DNA of 64,000 nt from Sphingobacteriales bacterium (GTDB lineage: Bacteria > Bacteroidota > Bacteroidia > Chitinophagales > Chitinophagaceae), in contig JAPLEF010000105.1 in assembly GCA_026391525.1 (NCBI GenBank), positions 1-64,000 of the forward strand, read 5' to 3'. Positions within the stretch are counted from its first letter, which is position 1. Every line of letters begins with the position of its first letter. The notes below the pieces were generated by a model. The model was not told the DNA's origin. It saw only the letters and a list, made by a program, of their open reading frames with translations, and ran no database searches. The position numbers and the translations under genes were made by a program. This document shows positions 1 through 9,964 of this stretch, one piece after another.

Positions 1-101
1 ATAAAATAATTCAATATTTTTTTGTATTAAGAAATCATTACCAATTCCCCTGATGAGCAACCACGGATTGATAATTCTAAATTTGCGCAAATTCATAAAC
101 C

Positions 102-749
102 ATGGCCTTTAACACGATTTTGAAAATTTTCCTCCCGAAAGACAGGATATTTTACCAACTATTCGAAAACGTATCAGAAGTGCTGGTAAAAATGGGTGTG
201 AAGCTTAAGGAAGTGGTTAATGAGCCTGATTTTGAAAAAAGAGGTAAGCTAATCAAGGAAGTAGAGGACATGGAGCATGTTAATGATGAATACACCCACA
301 AGATCTTCACTGAGTTAGGTAAGAACTTCATCACTCCGTTCGATAGGGAGGATATCCACTATCTTGCTACAGCTCTGGATGATATTGCGGATTATATATA
401 TGCCTCAGCAAAAAAAATTAATTTTTATCATGTAGACCCTAACGATATCGGCATCCAGAAAATGGCTGAACTGATAGCGCTCGGTTGTACGCAGGTACAT
501 AAAGCAGTAAAAGAATTGCGCAATATGAAAAATCTGCGCGTAATTACGGATGCATTAGTTGCCATCAACAGCATTGAAAATCAGGGTGATGATATTTTCG
601 ACATGAGCATAGAGCGCCTCTTCGCCACAGAGCCAGATGCAAAAGAAGTAATCAAAAAAAGGGAGATTTACCAGATCATGGAGATTGTTACCGATAAATG
701 CGAAGACGTTGCCAACGTGATTGAATCTATCATTATTAAATACGCCTAA
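102..749 (+). CDS. DUF47 family protein (PhoU-like phosphate transport regulator)
   Basis: 215-aa helical protein typical of DUF47; directly upstream of a Pit-type phosphate transporter. Confidence 0.85.
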   Translation: MAFNTILKIFLPKDRIFYQLFENVSEVLVKMGVKLKEVVNEPDFEKRGKLIKEVEDMEHVNDEYTHKIFTELGKNFITPFDREDIHYLATALDDIADYIYASAKKINFYHVDPNDIGIQKMAELIALGCTQVHKAVKELRNMKNLRVITDALVAINSIENQGDDIFDMSIERLFATEPDAKEVIKKREIYQIMEIVTDKCEDVANVIESIIIKYA

Positions 750-805
750 AACCATTTTTGCAAGTACCAGTTGTGCTTCATTGACTGCTACAAAACAATT
801 TTCTC

Positions 806-2014
806 ATGACGTTTCTGATTGTTATCATTGCTCTGGCGCTCATCTTTGATTATATCAACGGGTTCCATGATGCCGCCAACTCTATAGCAACAGTGGTTTC
901 TACCAAAGTGCTTACACCGGGGCAGGCAGTGATCTGGGCAGCCGTTTTTAATTTTGTTGCGTTTTTCATTTTCAAAGATCATGGGGTTGCCAATACGATT
1001 GCCAAAACCGTAAAACCGGAATTGGTAAATGGGCAGAATATGTTATTGGTGATCTTTTCAGGTTTACTATCCGCCGTATTCTGGAACCTTTTCACCTGGT
1101 GGTTTGGAATCCCTTCTTCTTCTTCCCATGCCCTGATAGGCGCATTTTCAGGTGCCGCAGTTGCATTTGGTGGATTTAACACCATCAATTCTGAACCCAT
1201 TATCAAAACCATTGCTTTCATTTTTCTCGCCCCGGTGATAGGTATGATTATCGCTTTCATCCTTTCACTATGGTTTATCCATTCTTTCAGAAAAGGATGG
1301 GTACCCAAAATCATAGCTCTGATCGTGTTCATATTGGTTGCCTTATTCCTGAAAGAAAATATAGTTACCGATCCGGCAAAATTAAAAACCCATTACCAAA
1401 GCTATGCGCTAAGAGTAATTTTCCATTCTGCCAATTTCAAATGGATATTACTGGCGGGTATCATGGTGATTATGGCCAGCTTCACGTTGTTCTTAAATGG
1501 CCTTAACGCCAACCGGGCAAATACCTGGTTCAAAAGGCTGCAGTTGGTTTCTTCTGCCATCTTCAGTATCGGTCATGGTGGAAATGATGCCCAAAAGGTG
1601 ATGGGTATCATCATGGCTGCAATGATAGCATATGATCCGGTACGTTACTCCTTAAACAATATGATCTGGTGGATTCCGCTCGCTTGTTATGCTGCCATTG
1701 CATTGGGTACTATGAGCGGAGGCTGGAAAATTGTAAAAACAATGGGTACCAAAATCACCAAAGTAACTCCATTTGAAGGGGTTGCTGCAGAAACAGCAGG
1801 AGCTATCACCCTTTTTGTTACTGAAGCCCTTAAAATTCCGGTAAGTACAACACATACCATCACCGGGTCGATCATAGGCGTAGGTGCAACCAAACGTTTA
1901 TCGGCTGTAAGATGGGGGGTAACAGTAAATTTGCTTTGGGCCTGGATTCTAACCATTCCTATCAGCGCGATTCTGGCCGCATTGATTTTTTATATCCTTC
2001 GATTTTTTTATTGA
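806..2014 (+). CDS. pitA: Inorganic phosphate transporter, PiT family
   Basis: Duplicated PiT signatures GFHDAANSIATVVSTK and GHGGNDAQKVMGII; multi-TM protein. Confidence 0.9.
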   Translation: MTFLIVIIALALIFDYINGFHDAANSIATVVSTKVLTPGQAVIWAAVFNFVAFFIFKDHGVANTIAKTVKPELVNGQNMLLVIFSGLLSAVFWNLFTWWFGIPSSSSHALIGAFSGAAVAFGGFNTINSEPIIKTIAFIFLAPVIGMIIAFILSLWFIHSFRKGWVPKIIALIVFILVALFLKENIVTDPAKLKTHYQSYALRVIFHSANFKWILLAGIMVIMASFTLFLNGLNANRANTWFKRLQLVSSAIFSIGHGGNDAQKVMGIIMAAMIAYDPVRYSLNNMIWWIPLACYAAIALGTMSGGWKIVKTMGTKITKVTPFEGVAAETAGAITLFVTEALKIPVSTTHTITGSIIGVGATKRLSAVRWGVTVNLLWAWILTIPISAILAALIFYILRFFY

Positions 2015-2138
2015 GAGGCTGTGGTAAAAAACTTTTCCTCTTTACCTTAAGCTGGATGAATTTTTGGTTTCTTTGCATTGTATTTTTTGATGATCTGTTT
2101 ATAAAGAACAGCAACAGCCAAAACTATAAATTCATTTT

Positions 2139-3194
2139 ATGAAGAAAATTCTGGTCACTGGCGGATGCGGTTATATCGGTGCCCATACTATTGTGGATTT
2201 GCTCCAGCATGGGTATCATGTAATTTCTGCCGATAATAACAGCAGGAGTAAACCCAATATTCTGGATGGTGTAGAAAGGATAACCGGAGTAAAAGTGAAA
2301 AATTATACGGTTGACTTATGCATTTTCGATGATACTCATGCCATTTTTCAGGAAAACCCCGATCTGGCAGGTGTAATTCATTTTGCAGCGTACAAAGCGG
2401 TTGGCGAATCGGTTGAAAAACCATTGCTATATTTTGAAAACAACCTCAATTCTTTACTCAATATCCTTCGCTGCTGCGACAATTTTCAAATTCCGAATTT
2501 TGTGTTTTCTTCTTCCTGCACGGTTTATGGAAATCCAGATGAAAGTCCGGTTACAGAATCTACAGCAACCCATGAAGCAGAATCTCCCTATGGATATACC
2601 AAACAGATGGGGGAGAAAATTGTACAGCAAACCGCGAACAGTAACGAGATGAATGCCATTCTTCTCCGTTATTTTAACCCGGTTGGTGCACATCCTTCCA
2701 ATGAAATCGGAGAAATTCCTCTTGGCAAACCTGCAAACCTCGTTCCTGCAATCACTCAAACAGCCATAGGAAAACTTCCTCAAATGCTGGTATTTGGAAA
2801 CGATTATCCAACCCGCGACGGAAGTTGTATACGCGATTATATCCATGTAGTTGATATCGCGCATGCACATACGCTTGCCCTGGATTATTTGATTGCCGGA
2901 AAAAACAAAGGCAATTGTGAAATTTTCAATCTCGGTACCGGAAATGGCTACACTGTTCTGGAAGCCATCCGTATGTTTGAACAGGTAAGTGAACAGGCAC
3001 TCAATTACAGCATAAGCGGAAGAAGAGCCGGAGATATTACCGCCATATTCGCAAATAATGAAAAAGCACGTCAGTTATTGGGATGGGTTCCTCAGTTCAG
3101 TTTAGAAGATATGATGCGCACCGCCTGGAACTGGGAACAGAAGCTGAAAAGAGAAGAAACTTTATTGGGTGGACAAAACGTTTTTTTAAATTAA
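2139..3194 (+). CDS. galE: UDP-glucose 4-epimerase
   Basis: N-terminal GGCGYIGAHT Rossmann motif, SSSCTVYG and YGYTKQMGE catalytic region. Confidence 0.92.
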   Translation: MKKILVTGGCGYIGAHTIVDLLQHGYHVISADNNSRSKPNILDGVERITGVKVKNYTVDLCIFDDTHAIFQENPDLAGVIHFAAYKAVGESVEKPLLYFENNLNSLLNILRCCDNFQIPNFVFSSSCTVYGNPDESPVTESTATHEAESPYGYTKQMGEKIVQQTANSNEMNAILLRYFNPVGAHPSNEIGEIPLGKPANLVPAITQTAIGKLPQMLVFGNDYPTRDGSCIRDYIHVVDIAHAHTLALDYLIAGKNKGNCEIFNLGTGNGYTVLEAIRMFEQVSEQALNYSISGRRAGDITAIFANNEKARQLLGWVPQFSLEDMMRTAWNWEQKLKREETLLGGQNVFLN

Positions 3195-3233
3195 GTTCGG
3201 CACTTTAACTTGCAGCCTCAATTCATTCAGCTT

Positions 3234-4193
3234 ATGCTTTCAAAAATTGAGGTCACCGGAAATAAAGATACACGCAGTGGTTTTGGGGATGGAATCCTTG
3301 AAGCAGCCAGGGGAAATGAAAATATTGTAGCACTTACTGCCGATCTGGCCGGTTCCCTTAAACTCAATGGCTTTATCAAGGAATTTCCTGAACGTTTTAT
3401 TCAATGTGGAATAGCAGAAGCTAATATGATGGGAGTTGCAGCCGGACTAACCATCGGAGGAAAAATACCCTTCACTACTACTTTTGCAAATTTTTCTACA
3501 GGAAGGGTGTACGACCAAATCCGCCAAAGTATTGCCTATAGCGATAAAAATGTTAAGATCTGCGCATCTCATGCCGGATTAACCTTAGGTGAAGATGGTG
3601 CCACTCACCAGATTCTTGAAGATATTGGTATGATGAAAATGCTTCCGGGGATGACGGTGATTGTTCCGGCAGACTACAACCAAACAAAAGCCGCTACAAA
3701 AGCAATCGCTAAAATGAATGGTCCGGTATACCTTAGATTTGGACGCCCCGTATGGCCAATTTTTACCAAAGAAGAAGATTTTATTATTGGTAAAGCGCAA
3801 TATCTTTCTCACGGAACAGATGTAAGTATTTTTGCCTGCGGTCACCTGGTTTGGACGGCTATTGAAGCAGGTAAAGCACTTGAAGCCAAAGGGATCAGTG
3901 TTGAACTGATCAATATACACACCATCAAACCCCTGGATGAAGCCGCTGTACTGGCATCGCTCGAAAAAACAGGATGTGCTGTTACTGCCGAAGAACACAA
4001 TATCATCGGAGGTTTGGGCGATAGTATTGCCAGAACAGCAGCAAACCATTTACCCGTTCCCATTGAATATGTGGGTACCAATGATACTTTTGGGGAAAGC
4101 GGCAAGCCTGCAGAGCTACTGGTAAAATACGGGCTCGATCCCACTCATATCATTGCTGCTGCGGAACTTGCCATTGCCCGGAAAAATAAATAG
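3234..4193 (+). CDS. Transketolase C-terminal (beta) subunit
   Basis: Transketolase pyrimidine-binding and C-terminal domains (FIQCGIAEANMMGVAAGL, ASHAGLTLGEDGATHQ); start trimmed from 3210 to the ATG at 3234. Confidence 0.88.
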   Translation: MLSKIEVTGNKDTRSGFGDGILEAARGNENIVALTADLAGSLKLNGFIKEFPERFIQCGIAEANMMGVAAGLTIGGKIPFTTTFANFSTGRVYDQIRQSIAYSDKNVKICASHAGLTLGEDGATHQILEDIGMMKMLPGMTVIVPADYNQTKAATKAIAKMNGPVYLRFGRPVWPIFTKEEDFIIGKAQYLSHGTDVSIFACGHLVWTAIEAGKALEAKGISVELINIHTIKPLDEAAVLASLEKTGCAVTAEEHNIIGGLGDSIARTAANHLPVPIEYVGTNDTFGESGKPAELLVKYGLDPTHIIAAAELAIARKNK

Positions 4194-4284
4194 CCTGGTT
4201 ATTGTATTTGATAGTGAAGGTTTGCAGTTAAACCATCGGGCTTGATAACAGTCTGATTCGGTAATTCTTTATTTTTCCCAATTT

Positions 4285-4836
4285 ATGGCCCAACACTTAG
4301 ATGACAAAGAACTGTTGTTCCGGTTCAGGCAGGAGGCAACCAGAGAGGACGCTTTTACATCTATTGTAAAAAAGTACCAGGAAAAATTGTATTGGCATAT
4401 CCGTAGATTGGTTATTACTCATGAAGACGCTAATGATGTATTGCAGAATTTGTTCATCAAAATGTGGAAAAATTTAGATAACTTTCGGGAAGACAGTCAA
4501 TTATATACCTGGTTATACCGGATAGCAACCAATGAAAGCCTTAGTTATCTCGACCAGCAAAAACGCAGATCGAGCCTCAGTTTGAGTGATGAAGAAAGCT
4601 ATTTGAGCAATAAGTTGACTGCCGACAAACATTTTGATGCCAATAAACTGGAATGGAAACTGCAAATAGCCATTCAGAAGCTTCCGAAAAAACAAAGGGC
4701 TGTTTTCACCTTACGCTATTTTGATGAAATGCCTTATGAAGAAATGAGCCGTGTGTTAGAAACCAGTGAAGGCGCGCTCAAAGCCAGTTATCATCATGCG
4801 GTAAAAAAAATAGAGGAATTTTTTCGCAGGGATTAA
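4285..4836 (+). CDS. ECF-type RNA polymerase sigma factor
   Basis: Sigma70 region 2 (DANDVLQNLFIKMWKNLDNFR) and region 4 (LPKKQRAVFTLRYFDEMPYEEMSRVLETSEGALKASYHHAVKKI). Confidence 0.92.
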   Translation: MAQHLDDKELLFRFRQEATREDAFTSIVKKYQEKLYWHIRRLVITHEDANDVLQNLFIKMWKNLDNFREDSQLYTWLYRIATNESLSYLDQQKRRSSLSLSDEESYLSNKLTADKHFDANKLEWKLQIAIQKLPKKQRAVFTLRYFDEMPYEEMSRVLETSEGALKASYHHAVKKIEEFFRRD

Positions 4837-4868
4837 ACATTTTACCCTGCTTAAAGTCTTAACAGACA

Positions 4869-5723
4869 ATGCAAAATAATAATCACATATTAACTGAACT
4901 CGAAACACTAGGAAGTATGCTTGGCAAGCTTTCCAGGATACCTGTTCAACCTGTTCCGGAAGGATATTTTGAATATTTACCTGCTCAAATCTATATTCAG
5001 TGTGATCATAAAATTACGCTTACCGGTTCTGTTCCGGATGGATATTTTGAGCAACTTTCTCAATCCATTTTGAACAAATTAAATGCTCCATTAATATCAT
5101 CAGAAACAGAAAATTTGGCAGATAGTTTTGCTGAACTACAACCAGGAATTAAATGCCCCTATAAGGTTCCTGAAGGATATTTTGAACATTTCATTCAGCA
5201 ACTTGAACCGGAAAATACAAACCTATCTGTACTGCCCGATGCAACCCGGAATATTCAGCCTTTTACAGTTCCCAATGGCTTTTTTGATCTGTTGCCGGAA
5301 CAGGTTTTACAGGAAATAAAAAAGAAGACTGCACCCGTAATTCCCATCAACCGGAGCAGGACGGTTTTCATGTATGCCTTGGCCGCCGTATTAACCGGCT
5401 TACTGGGCATTTCGCTTTTCAACAACTTATTTACTGATGCTCCTAATACAGATAGTTTGAGCAACAGCAAGTTGGCAGCGTTAAAAGAAGCTGATCAGAT
5501 TATCAAAGAAAACAGTTTTGATCTTCAGTTAGAAAACCTAACTGATGAAAGTATTGTCAATTATCTGAGCATCGGTGGCCAGGATGTATCAGCAGCCCTT
5601 GTTGCTTCAGTAACCGATGAGTCTAAACTTCCAGAAGCTGAGGAATACCTTTATGATGAGGAAACCCTGGATAATTTTTTAAACGGCCTTCATTTGCAAG
5701 ACAGAAAGGATTCTCAAAATTAA
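4869..5723 (+). CDS. Hypothetical single-TM protein with four VPxG[YF]F[ED] motifs; candidate anti-sigma factor or partner
   Basis: Follows the ECF sigma gene; one TM segment RTVFMYALAAVLTGLLGISLF; four spaced motifs in the N-terminal half. Confidence 0.65.
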   Translation: MQNNNHILTELETLGSMLGKLSRIPVQPVPEGYFEYLPAQIYIQCDHKITLTGSVPDGYFEQLSQSILNKLNAPLISSETENLADSFAELQPGIKCPYKVPEGYFEHFIQQLEPENTNLSVLPDATRNIQPFTVPNGFFDLLPEQVLQEIKKKTAPVIPINRSRTVFMYALAAVLTGLLGISLFNNLFTDAPNTDSLSNSKLAALKEADQIIKENSFDLQLENLTDESIVNYLSIGGQDVSAALVASVTDESKLPEAEEYLYDEETLDNFLNGLHLQDRKDSQN

Positions 5724-6157
5724 TGACCCGAAAGATGAAAAGATTATGGCTTTACCTGTTGTTGAGTTCCTTCACGCTCACTAATACATATGCACAGCCA
5801 CCGGGAGGAGGACCACCCCCAAGAACAGGAGAAAGAATTGAAGCACTTTACATTGCCTATATCAGTAGAGAACTCAAACTCTCCGAAACAGAAGCGCAGA
5901 AATTCTGGCCCGTACAAGCTGAATTTGATGAGGAAATGCGGTCGGTTCATAAAAAAAGAAACTTAACCCAACTGGAAAGGGAAGAGGAATTACTGAGCAT
6001 TAAAAAGAAGTATCAGGAAAGATTTGTGAAAGTACTCGGAAAAACCCGTACAGATGAATTTTATCGTATTGATACCGAGTTCAAAAATAAACTTGTAGAG
6101 CGGCTGCGTAAAATGCGGGAACAAAAACAGAAAAATAGCAATACAATGAGTGATTAA
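5723..6157 (+). CDS. Small exported protein, possibly Spy/CpxP-like
   Basis: Signal peptide; charged helical region LKLSETEAQKFWPVQAEFDEEM; start overlaps upstream stop by 1 nt (TAATG). Confidence 0.55.
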   Translation: MTRKMKRLWLYLLLSSFTLTNTYAQPPGGGPPPRTGERIEALYIAYISRELKLSETEAQKFWPVQAEFDEEMRSVHKKRNLTQLEREEELLSIKKKYQERFVKVLGKTRTDEFYRIDTEFKNKLVERLRKMREQKQKNSNTMSD

Positions 6158-6193
6158 GATCATGCATGCACCGTAATTTTACTATTCCTATTG

Positions 6194-6230
6194 GAGGCTG
6201 TCTCATAAGTACGAGGCAGCCTCTTTTTAT
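6194..6230 (+). terminator. Rho-independent terminator after the sigma-factor operon
   Basis: GAGGCTGTCTCAT-AAGT-ACGAGGCAGCCTC hairpin followed by TTTTTATT. Confidence 0.7.
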
Positions 6231-6444
6231 TCGGATCCCTATCGGAGAAGGAAAGTCGTTTAAGCAAATCTCAGCGCCATTTTTTAATGATGAGATAGCC
6301 TCTTTTTTATTGTACCATCACCAGTTCTAGTTTTAATAAATGCATGAATAATACTTGAATGTAATATATTTTGATATACTTTTGTTTTAGGTGTTTTTCA
6401 TAGGTTAGCAACGGCCAGCTCTGTCTAGGGCAGGCCTCCTTTTT

Positions 6445-7185
6445 CTATGCTTTGATTGAAGGAAATTTTATATCGTGATAAAACAAGAAAGTCCAATGTG
6501 CTGAAACAGCCTCTTTCCACCAGGTTGTTCTAAGTTCCATCGCTTTCTTCCCATCATAATCGTATTTGGCTACAAACCTGTTTTTCATTTGCTGATGTTG
6601 TGGTGCATCATCTCCACCATAAAAAAAAGTTTCATCTTCTGTTATCCAAAATACCTGATGGTGTGGAGAGTGGGCCGCAGTCTCTTCATGTCGGATATAA
6701 CCATCAATTACACCCGAGGCCGGAAGGAGGATGACTTTTGGATGCTGCTCTAATAAACTGAATTGTTTTGGTGTGTACGATCCGTTCCGGGAATGCAGCG
6801 CAAATCGCAGTTCGGCAGCACTAACGTAATAGGTTGCATTCGGGAAACTAAGAACCGGTTGCTGTGCTTGATTATCGTAATACTGTATGCCGCCGGCATG
6901 ATCCTTATGCAAATGACTGATCAGTACTTTTGTAATGGATAATGGATTTATCCCTGCCTGGATCAAATGTTCATGCAGCATCATTTTACCATCCTCAGTA
7001 AGAAAACCAAGCCCGGTGTCGAGCAGAATCAGATCCTTCTCAGTCTGTAGCAAGAATGGCTGAATCTCCACAAGCAAACTGCCTCTGGACCTTTCTTGCA
7101 AATCGTGTTCAGCAGTGTTGAAAGGAATGAATTTTTTGGTTGCATCTATCGTAAACGAACCTTCGCTTAGGGGAATAACTTTCAT
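6445..7185 (-). CDS. MBL-fold metallo-hydrolase
   Basis: SHLHKDHAGG metal-binding motif; LLDTGLG. Confidence 0.85.
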   Translation of the reverse strand: MKVIPLSEGSFTIDATKKFIPFNTAEHDLQERSRGSLLVEIQPFLLQTEKDLILLDTGLGFLTEDGKMMLHEHLIQAGINPLSITKVLISHLHKDHAGGIQYYDNQAQQPVLSFPNATYYVSAAELRFALHSRNGSYTPKQFSLLEQHPKVILLPASGVIDGYIRHEETAAHSPHHQVFWITEDETFFYGGDDAPQHQQMKNRFVAKYDYDGKKAMELRTTWWKEAVSAHWTFLFYHDIKFPSIKA

Positions 7186-7313
7186 ATGAAAACTTTAAAT
7201 ACTATCGCATGCAACAGCCTTTTTGCAAAGCTAAGAGAAGTTTGACAGAGGAAGTTTACAGGCTGTGAAATTATTTGTTAGACTATCTTAAAATATGCTT
7301 TCTTTGCTTCAAT

Positions 7314-8138
7314 ATGCCGTTGTATTTCACTTCTCTTAACTCGGGCAGCAATGGAAATTGCTATTATGTAGGTAACAGCTCTGAAGCCGTATTGATTGAT
7401 GCAGGCATCTCCTGCAAGGAAACGGAAAGGCGTATGCGCAGTTTAGGTTTGCCCATGACGAAAATAAAGGCCATTTTCATCACACACGAACATACCGATC
7501 ATATCAGAGGTTTGGTGCTTCTGGCAAAGAAATACAGCTTACCTGTTTATATAAGCACCCAAACCTTATCCTGTTGTGGAGAGATGAAAAGATACCATTC
7601 CTGCCAAACCGTTACAGATGGGCAATCTGTTCAAATCGGCGAACTGAAAATCACTGCCTTTTCCAAATTTCATGATGCTGCAGAACCTTTAAGTTTTGTG
7701 GTCAGGCAATGCGGCATCCAGGTTGGAGTGATGACGGATATTGGAAAGGTTTGCGATAAAGTGCGAAATTATTTCAGCAACTGCCATGCCGTTTTTTTGG
7801 AATCCAATTACGATGTGCTGATGCTTGAAAACGGACGATACCCTAATTACCTTAAACAACGTATCCGTGGAGGATCGGGGCATCTATCTAATGATGAAGC
7901 ATTAGCATTATTTAATAATCACCGGAATACAACACTTTCACGGCTTATTTTGTCGCATCTATCAAAAGAAAACAACAACCCCATTCTTGTTAAAGAACTC
8001 TTTGAAAGCCATTCAGGGAAAGTTGAAGTTCATGTAGCATCCAGGGATACCCATTCCCCACTGTTCAGTTTATTTTTCCCGGATGAAAAAAAGCAAGCTG
8101 CTACTTATAAAGTACAACAGCTTGCCATGTTCACCTGA
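7314..8138 (+). CDS. MBL-fold metallo-hydrolase, YycJ/WalJ-like
   Basis: SLNSGSNGNCYYVG...LIDAGISCKETERRM...FITHEHTDHIRG; start trimmed to 7314. Confidence 0.85.
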   Translation: MPLYFTSLNSGSNGNCYYVGNSSEAVLIDAGISCKETERRMRSLGLPMTKIKAIFITHEHTDHIRGLVLLAKKYSLPVYISTQTLSCCGEMKRYHSCQTVTDGQSVQIGELKITAFSKFHDAAEPLSFVVRQCGIQVGVMTDIGKVCDKVRNYFSNCHAVFLESNYDVLMLENGRYPNYLKQRIRGGSGHLSNDEALALFNNHRNTTLSRLILSHLSKENNNPILVKELFESHSGKVEVHVASRDTHSPLFSLFFPDEKKQAATYKVQQLAMFT

Positions 8139-8141
8139 TTG

Positions 8142-9803
8142 CTATCTTGTTTCCTGTAATATTTTATTTTTAGGGTATTTGATCTGATAAACAAAACGGA
8201 TTTTCTTACTTTCACCAGGCTGTAGTTGTATTTGACTGCTCAATTGGCCTGTTTCGATATTTCTTTCAGTGAAATCTGAAGCAGTTAAAGTCACTTCCAC
8301 TTCTTTAGTCCGGCTGATAGGAATCTGATCTTTTATCAACATCGTAACCGGTTGCTTTTTATTATTCTTGATGGTAATTTCATAGGTATATATTTCTGTT
8401 TTGTTATCACCTCTGCCACTTGATTTATAATCCTTCACCATCTTCCTATTTACCGCAATACGCTTATCACGGCCCAGTGAAATATTTAAAGTATCAGTTG
8501 TTATATTTGGATCGATAAATGATTTTCCAAGATAAATATTGTCCATGATGATATTTGCCTGACCCGGCAGTAAACTCAGGCTATCCCATCTGCTCAACTG
8601 AGCCATGAGGAAGGCATCGCGGTCTAATTTAGGCACTGCAAAATGCTGATAGGTTGCCGGTATTTTTTCATCTTTAATGGTAACGGCATATGCATTGCCA
8701 TCAGAAGGTATATCGTATGGCAGATCGATTTCAAAATTAGTATTGAGCTGACTTTCTTTCAACTGCATAAAATCTCCTACGGTTGAGATACTATTATTTA
8801 AGTTACGTTTAAGCGTATTATTGTCGGCAGTCACCACTACTTCACTAAGCGTTGGTGATAAGTTCTGGCTGGTATATCCTTCATTGATGTTAGCATAGAG
8901 TTGCGGTACGTAGAGTTGCAGAAAATAAGGGCTTAATGTTGGGATTGTAGTGCCCTGATTGGGATTACTGGTGCTTAAGTTAAGTTTTACAGCTTGCCAG
9001 TTGAGCCCTGTTGATTGTGAAACCATCGCTTTATACACAAGCTTGAAGGAGTTGTCTATCGTTTTCACCCTGATATCATAACTGGGTACCCAACCTGCAT
9101 TCCTGGTAAAATAACTGAACTCAAAATCTGTACTCCCAGTAGATTTCGACATTACTTGTAAAATCAATTGCCCCGTTGTTTTATAGTCTTCATTGGAAAC
9201 TTCAGGCTGAGGTTGCTGTTCGTTGATCCGATTCGTTAGCTGGCTGATCTGAATAACGATTTCATTTTTCTGTTGTTGCAGCTCAAACAATTTCTGCCGG
9301 ATTTGCTTTATCTGGCCAGTGTAGAAGTTGGTAAGCTTGATGAGTTCTTCGCTACTGATATCTTTCTTATCCGGGCGTGTGAAATTGTTCTCAATCAAAG
9401 CATTGATTCGGGCGAGCACATCTTCATTGATGCTATATTCATTGCTGAATGCATTGAGCGATTTCTGCAATTTTTTTAAGCTGTCCTGTTGTAGTTGATT
9501 TACAGGTTTTACAAAAACAGGATGGGGCTTGCTGTATAACCGATGGTAGAAAGAGAGGATGGTGACATTCTCCGGACAAGTAATCTGCATCGTATTGATA
9601 TCAGGCTGCAAAGCGATATTATTTATTACAACGATCTGTGTACCATTTTTCAGGTTTGTTTTACTTTGTTGCTGTAACTGAGCCCCATAACCAAAATAAA
9701 CCGTGGCACTGGGTAGTGAAGCCTTCGAATTGGATGTGTCTTTTACTTGAGCTGATGTAGTGAGAAAATTGAGGAACAAGAATGACATGAATAACTTTTG
9801 CAT
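8142..9803 (-). CDS. DUF4139 domain-containing protein (mucoidy inhibitor MuiA-like)
   Basis: N-terminal DUF4140-like region, coiled coil, C-terminal DUF4139-like beta domain; signal peptide. Confidence 0.75.
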   Translation of the reverse strand: MQKLFMSFLFLNFLTTSAQVKDTSNSKASLPSATVYFGYGAQLQQQSKTNLKNGTQIVVINNIALQPDINTMQITCPENVTILSFYHRLYSKPHPVFVKPVNQLQQDSLKKLQKSLNAFSNEYSINEDVLARINALIENNFTRPDKKDISSEELIKLTNFYTGQIKQIRQKLFELQQQKNEIVIQISQLTNRINEQQPQPEVSNEDYKTTGQLILQVMSKSTGSTDFEFSYFTRNAGWVPSYDIRVKTIDNSFKLVYKAMVSQSTGLNWQAVKLNLSTSNPNQGTTIPTLSPYFLQLYVPQLYANINEGYTSQNLSPTLSEVVVTADNNTLKRNLNNSISTVGDFMQLKESQLNTNFEIDLPYDIPSDGNAYAVTIKDEKIPATYQHFAVPKLDRDAFLMAQLSRWDSLSLLPGQANIIMDNIYLGKSFIDPNITTDTLNISLGRDKRIAVNRKMVKDYKSSGRGDNKTEIYTYEITIKNNKKQPVTMLIKDQIPISRTKEVEVTLTASDFTERNIETGQLSSQIQLQPGESKKIRFVYQIKYPKNKILQETR

Positions 9804-9964
9804 AAAATCAGGTTTGTTTGCCTGATGGATGCTGAAAAAGGAAAGATTACATAAATCCCTAAAAAAAATATTCCGCTATAAACCCGATTAAAGGAAATGC
9901 GGGAAAATAATCACTCTGCCATCAAACTGAACCAATGAAAATTGATTTGAAGATTTGCTATTGC

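Noticed and set aside
2454-2870. 138-aa minus-strand ORF
   Set aside because: Antisense to galE; no family resemblance.
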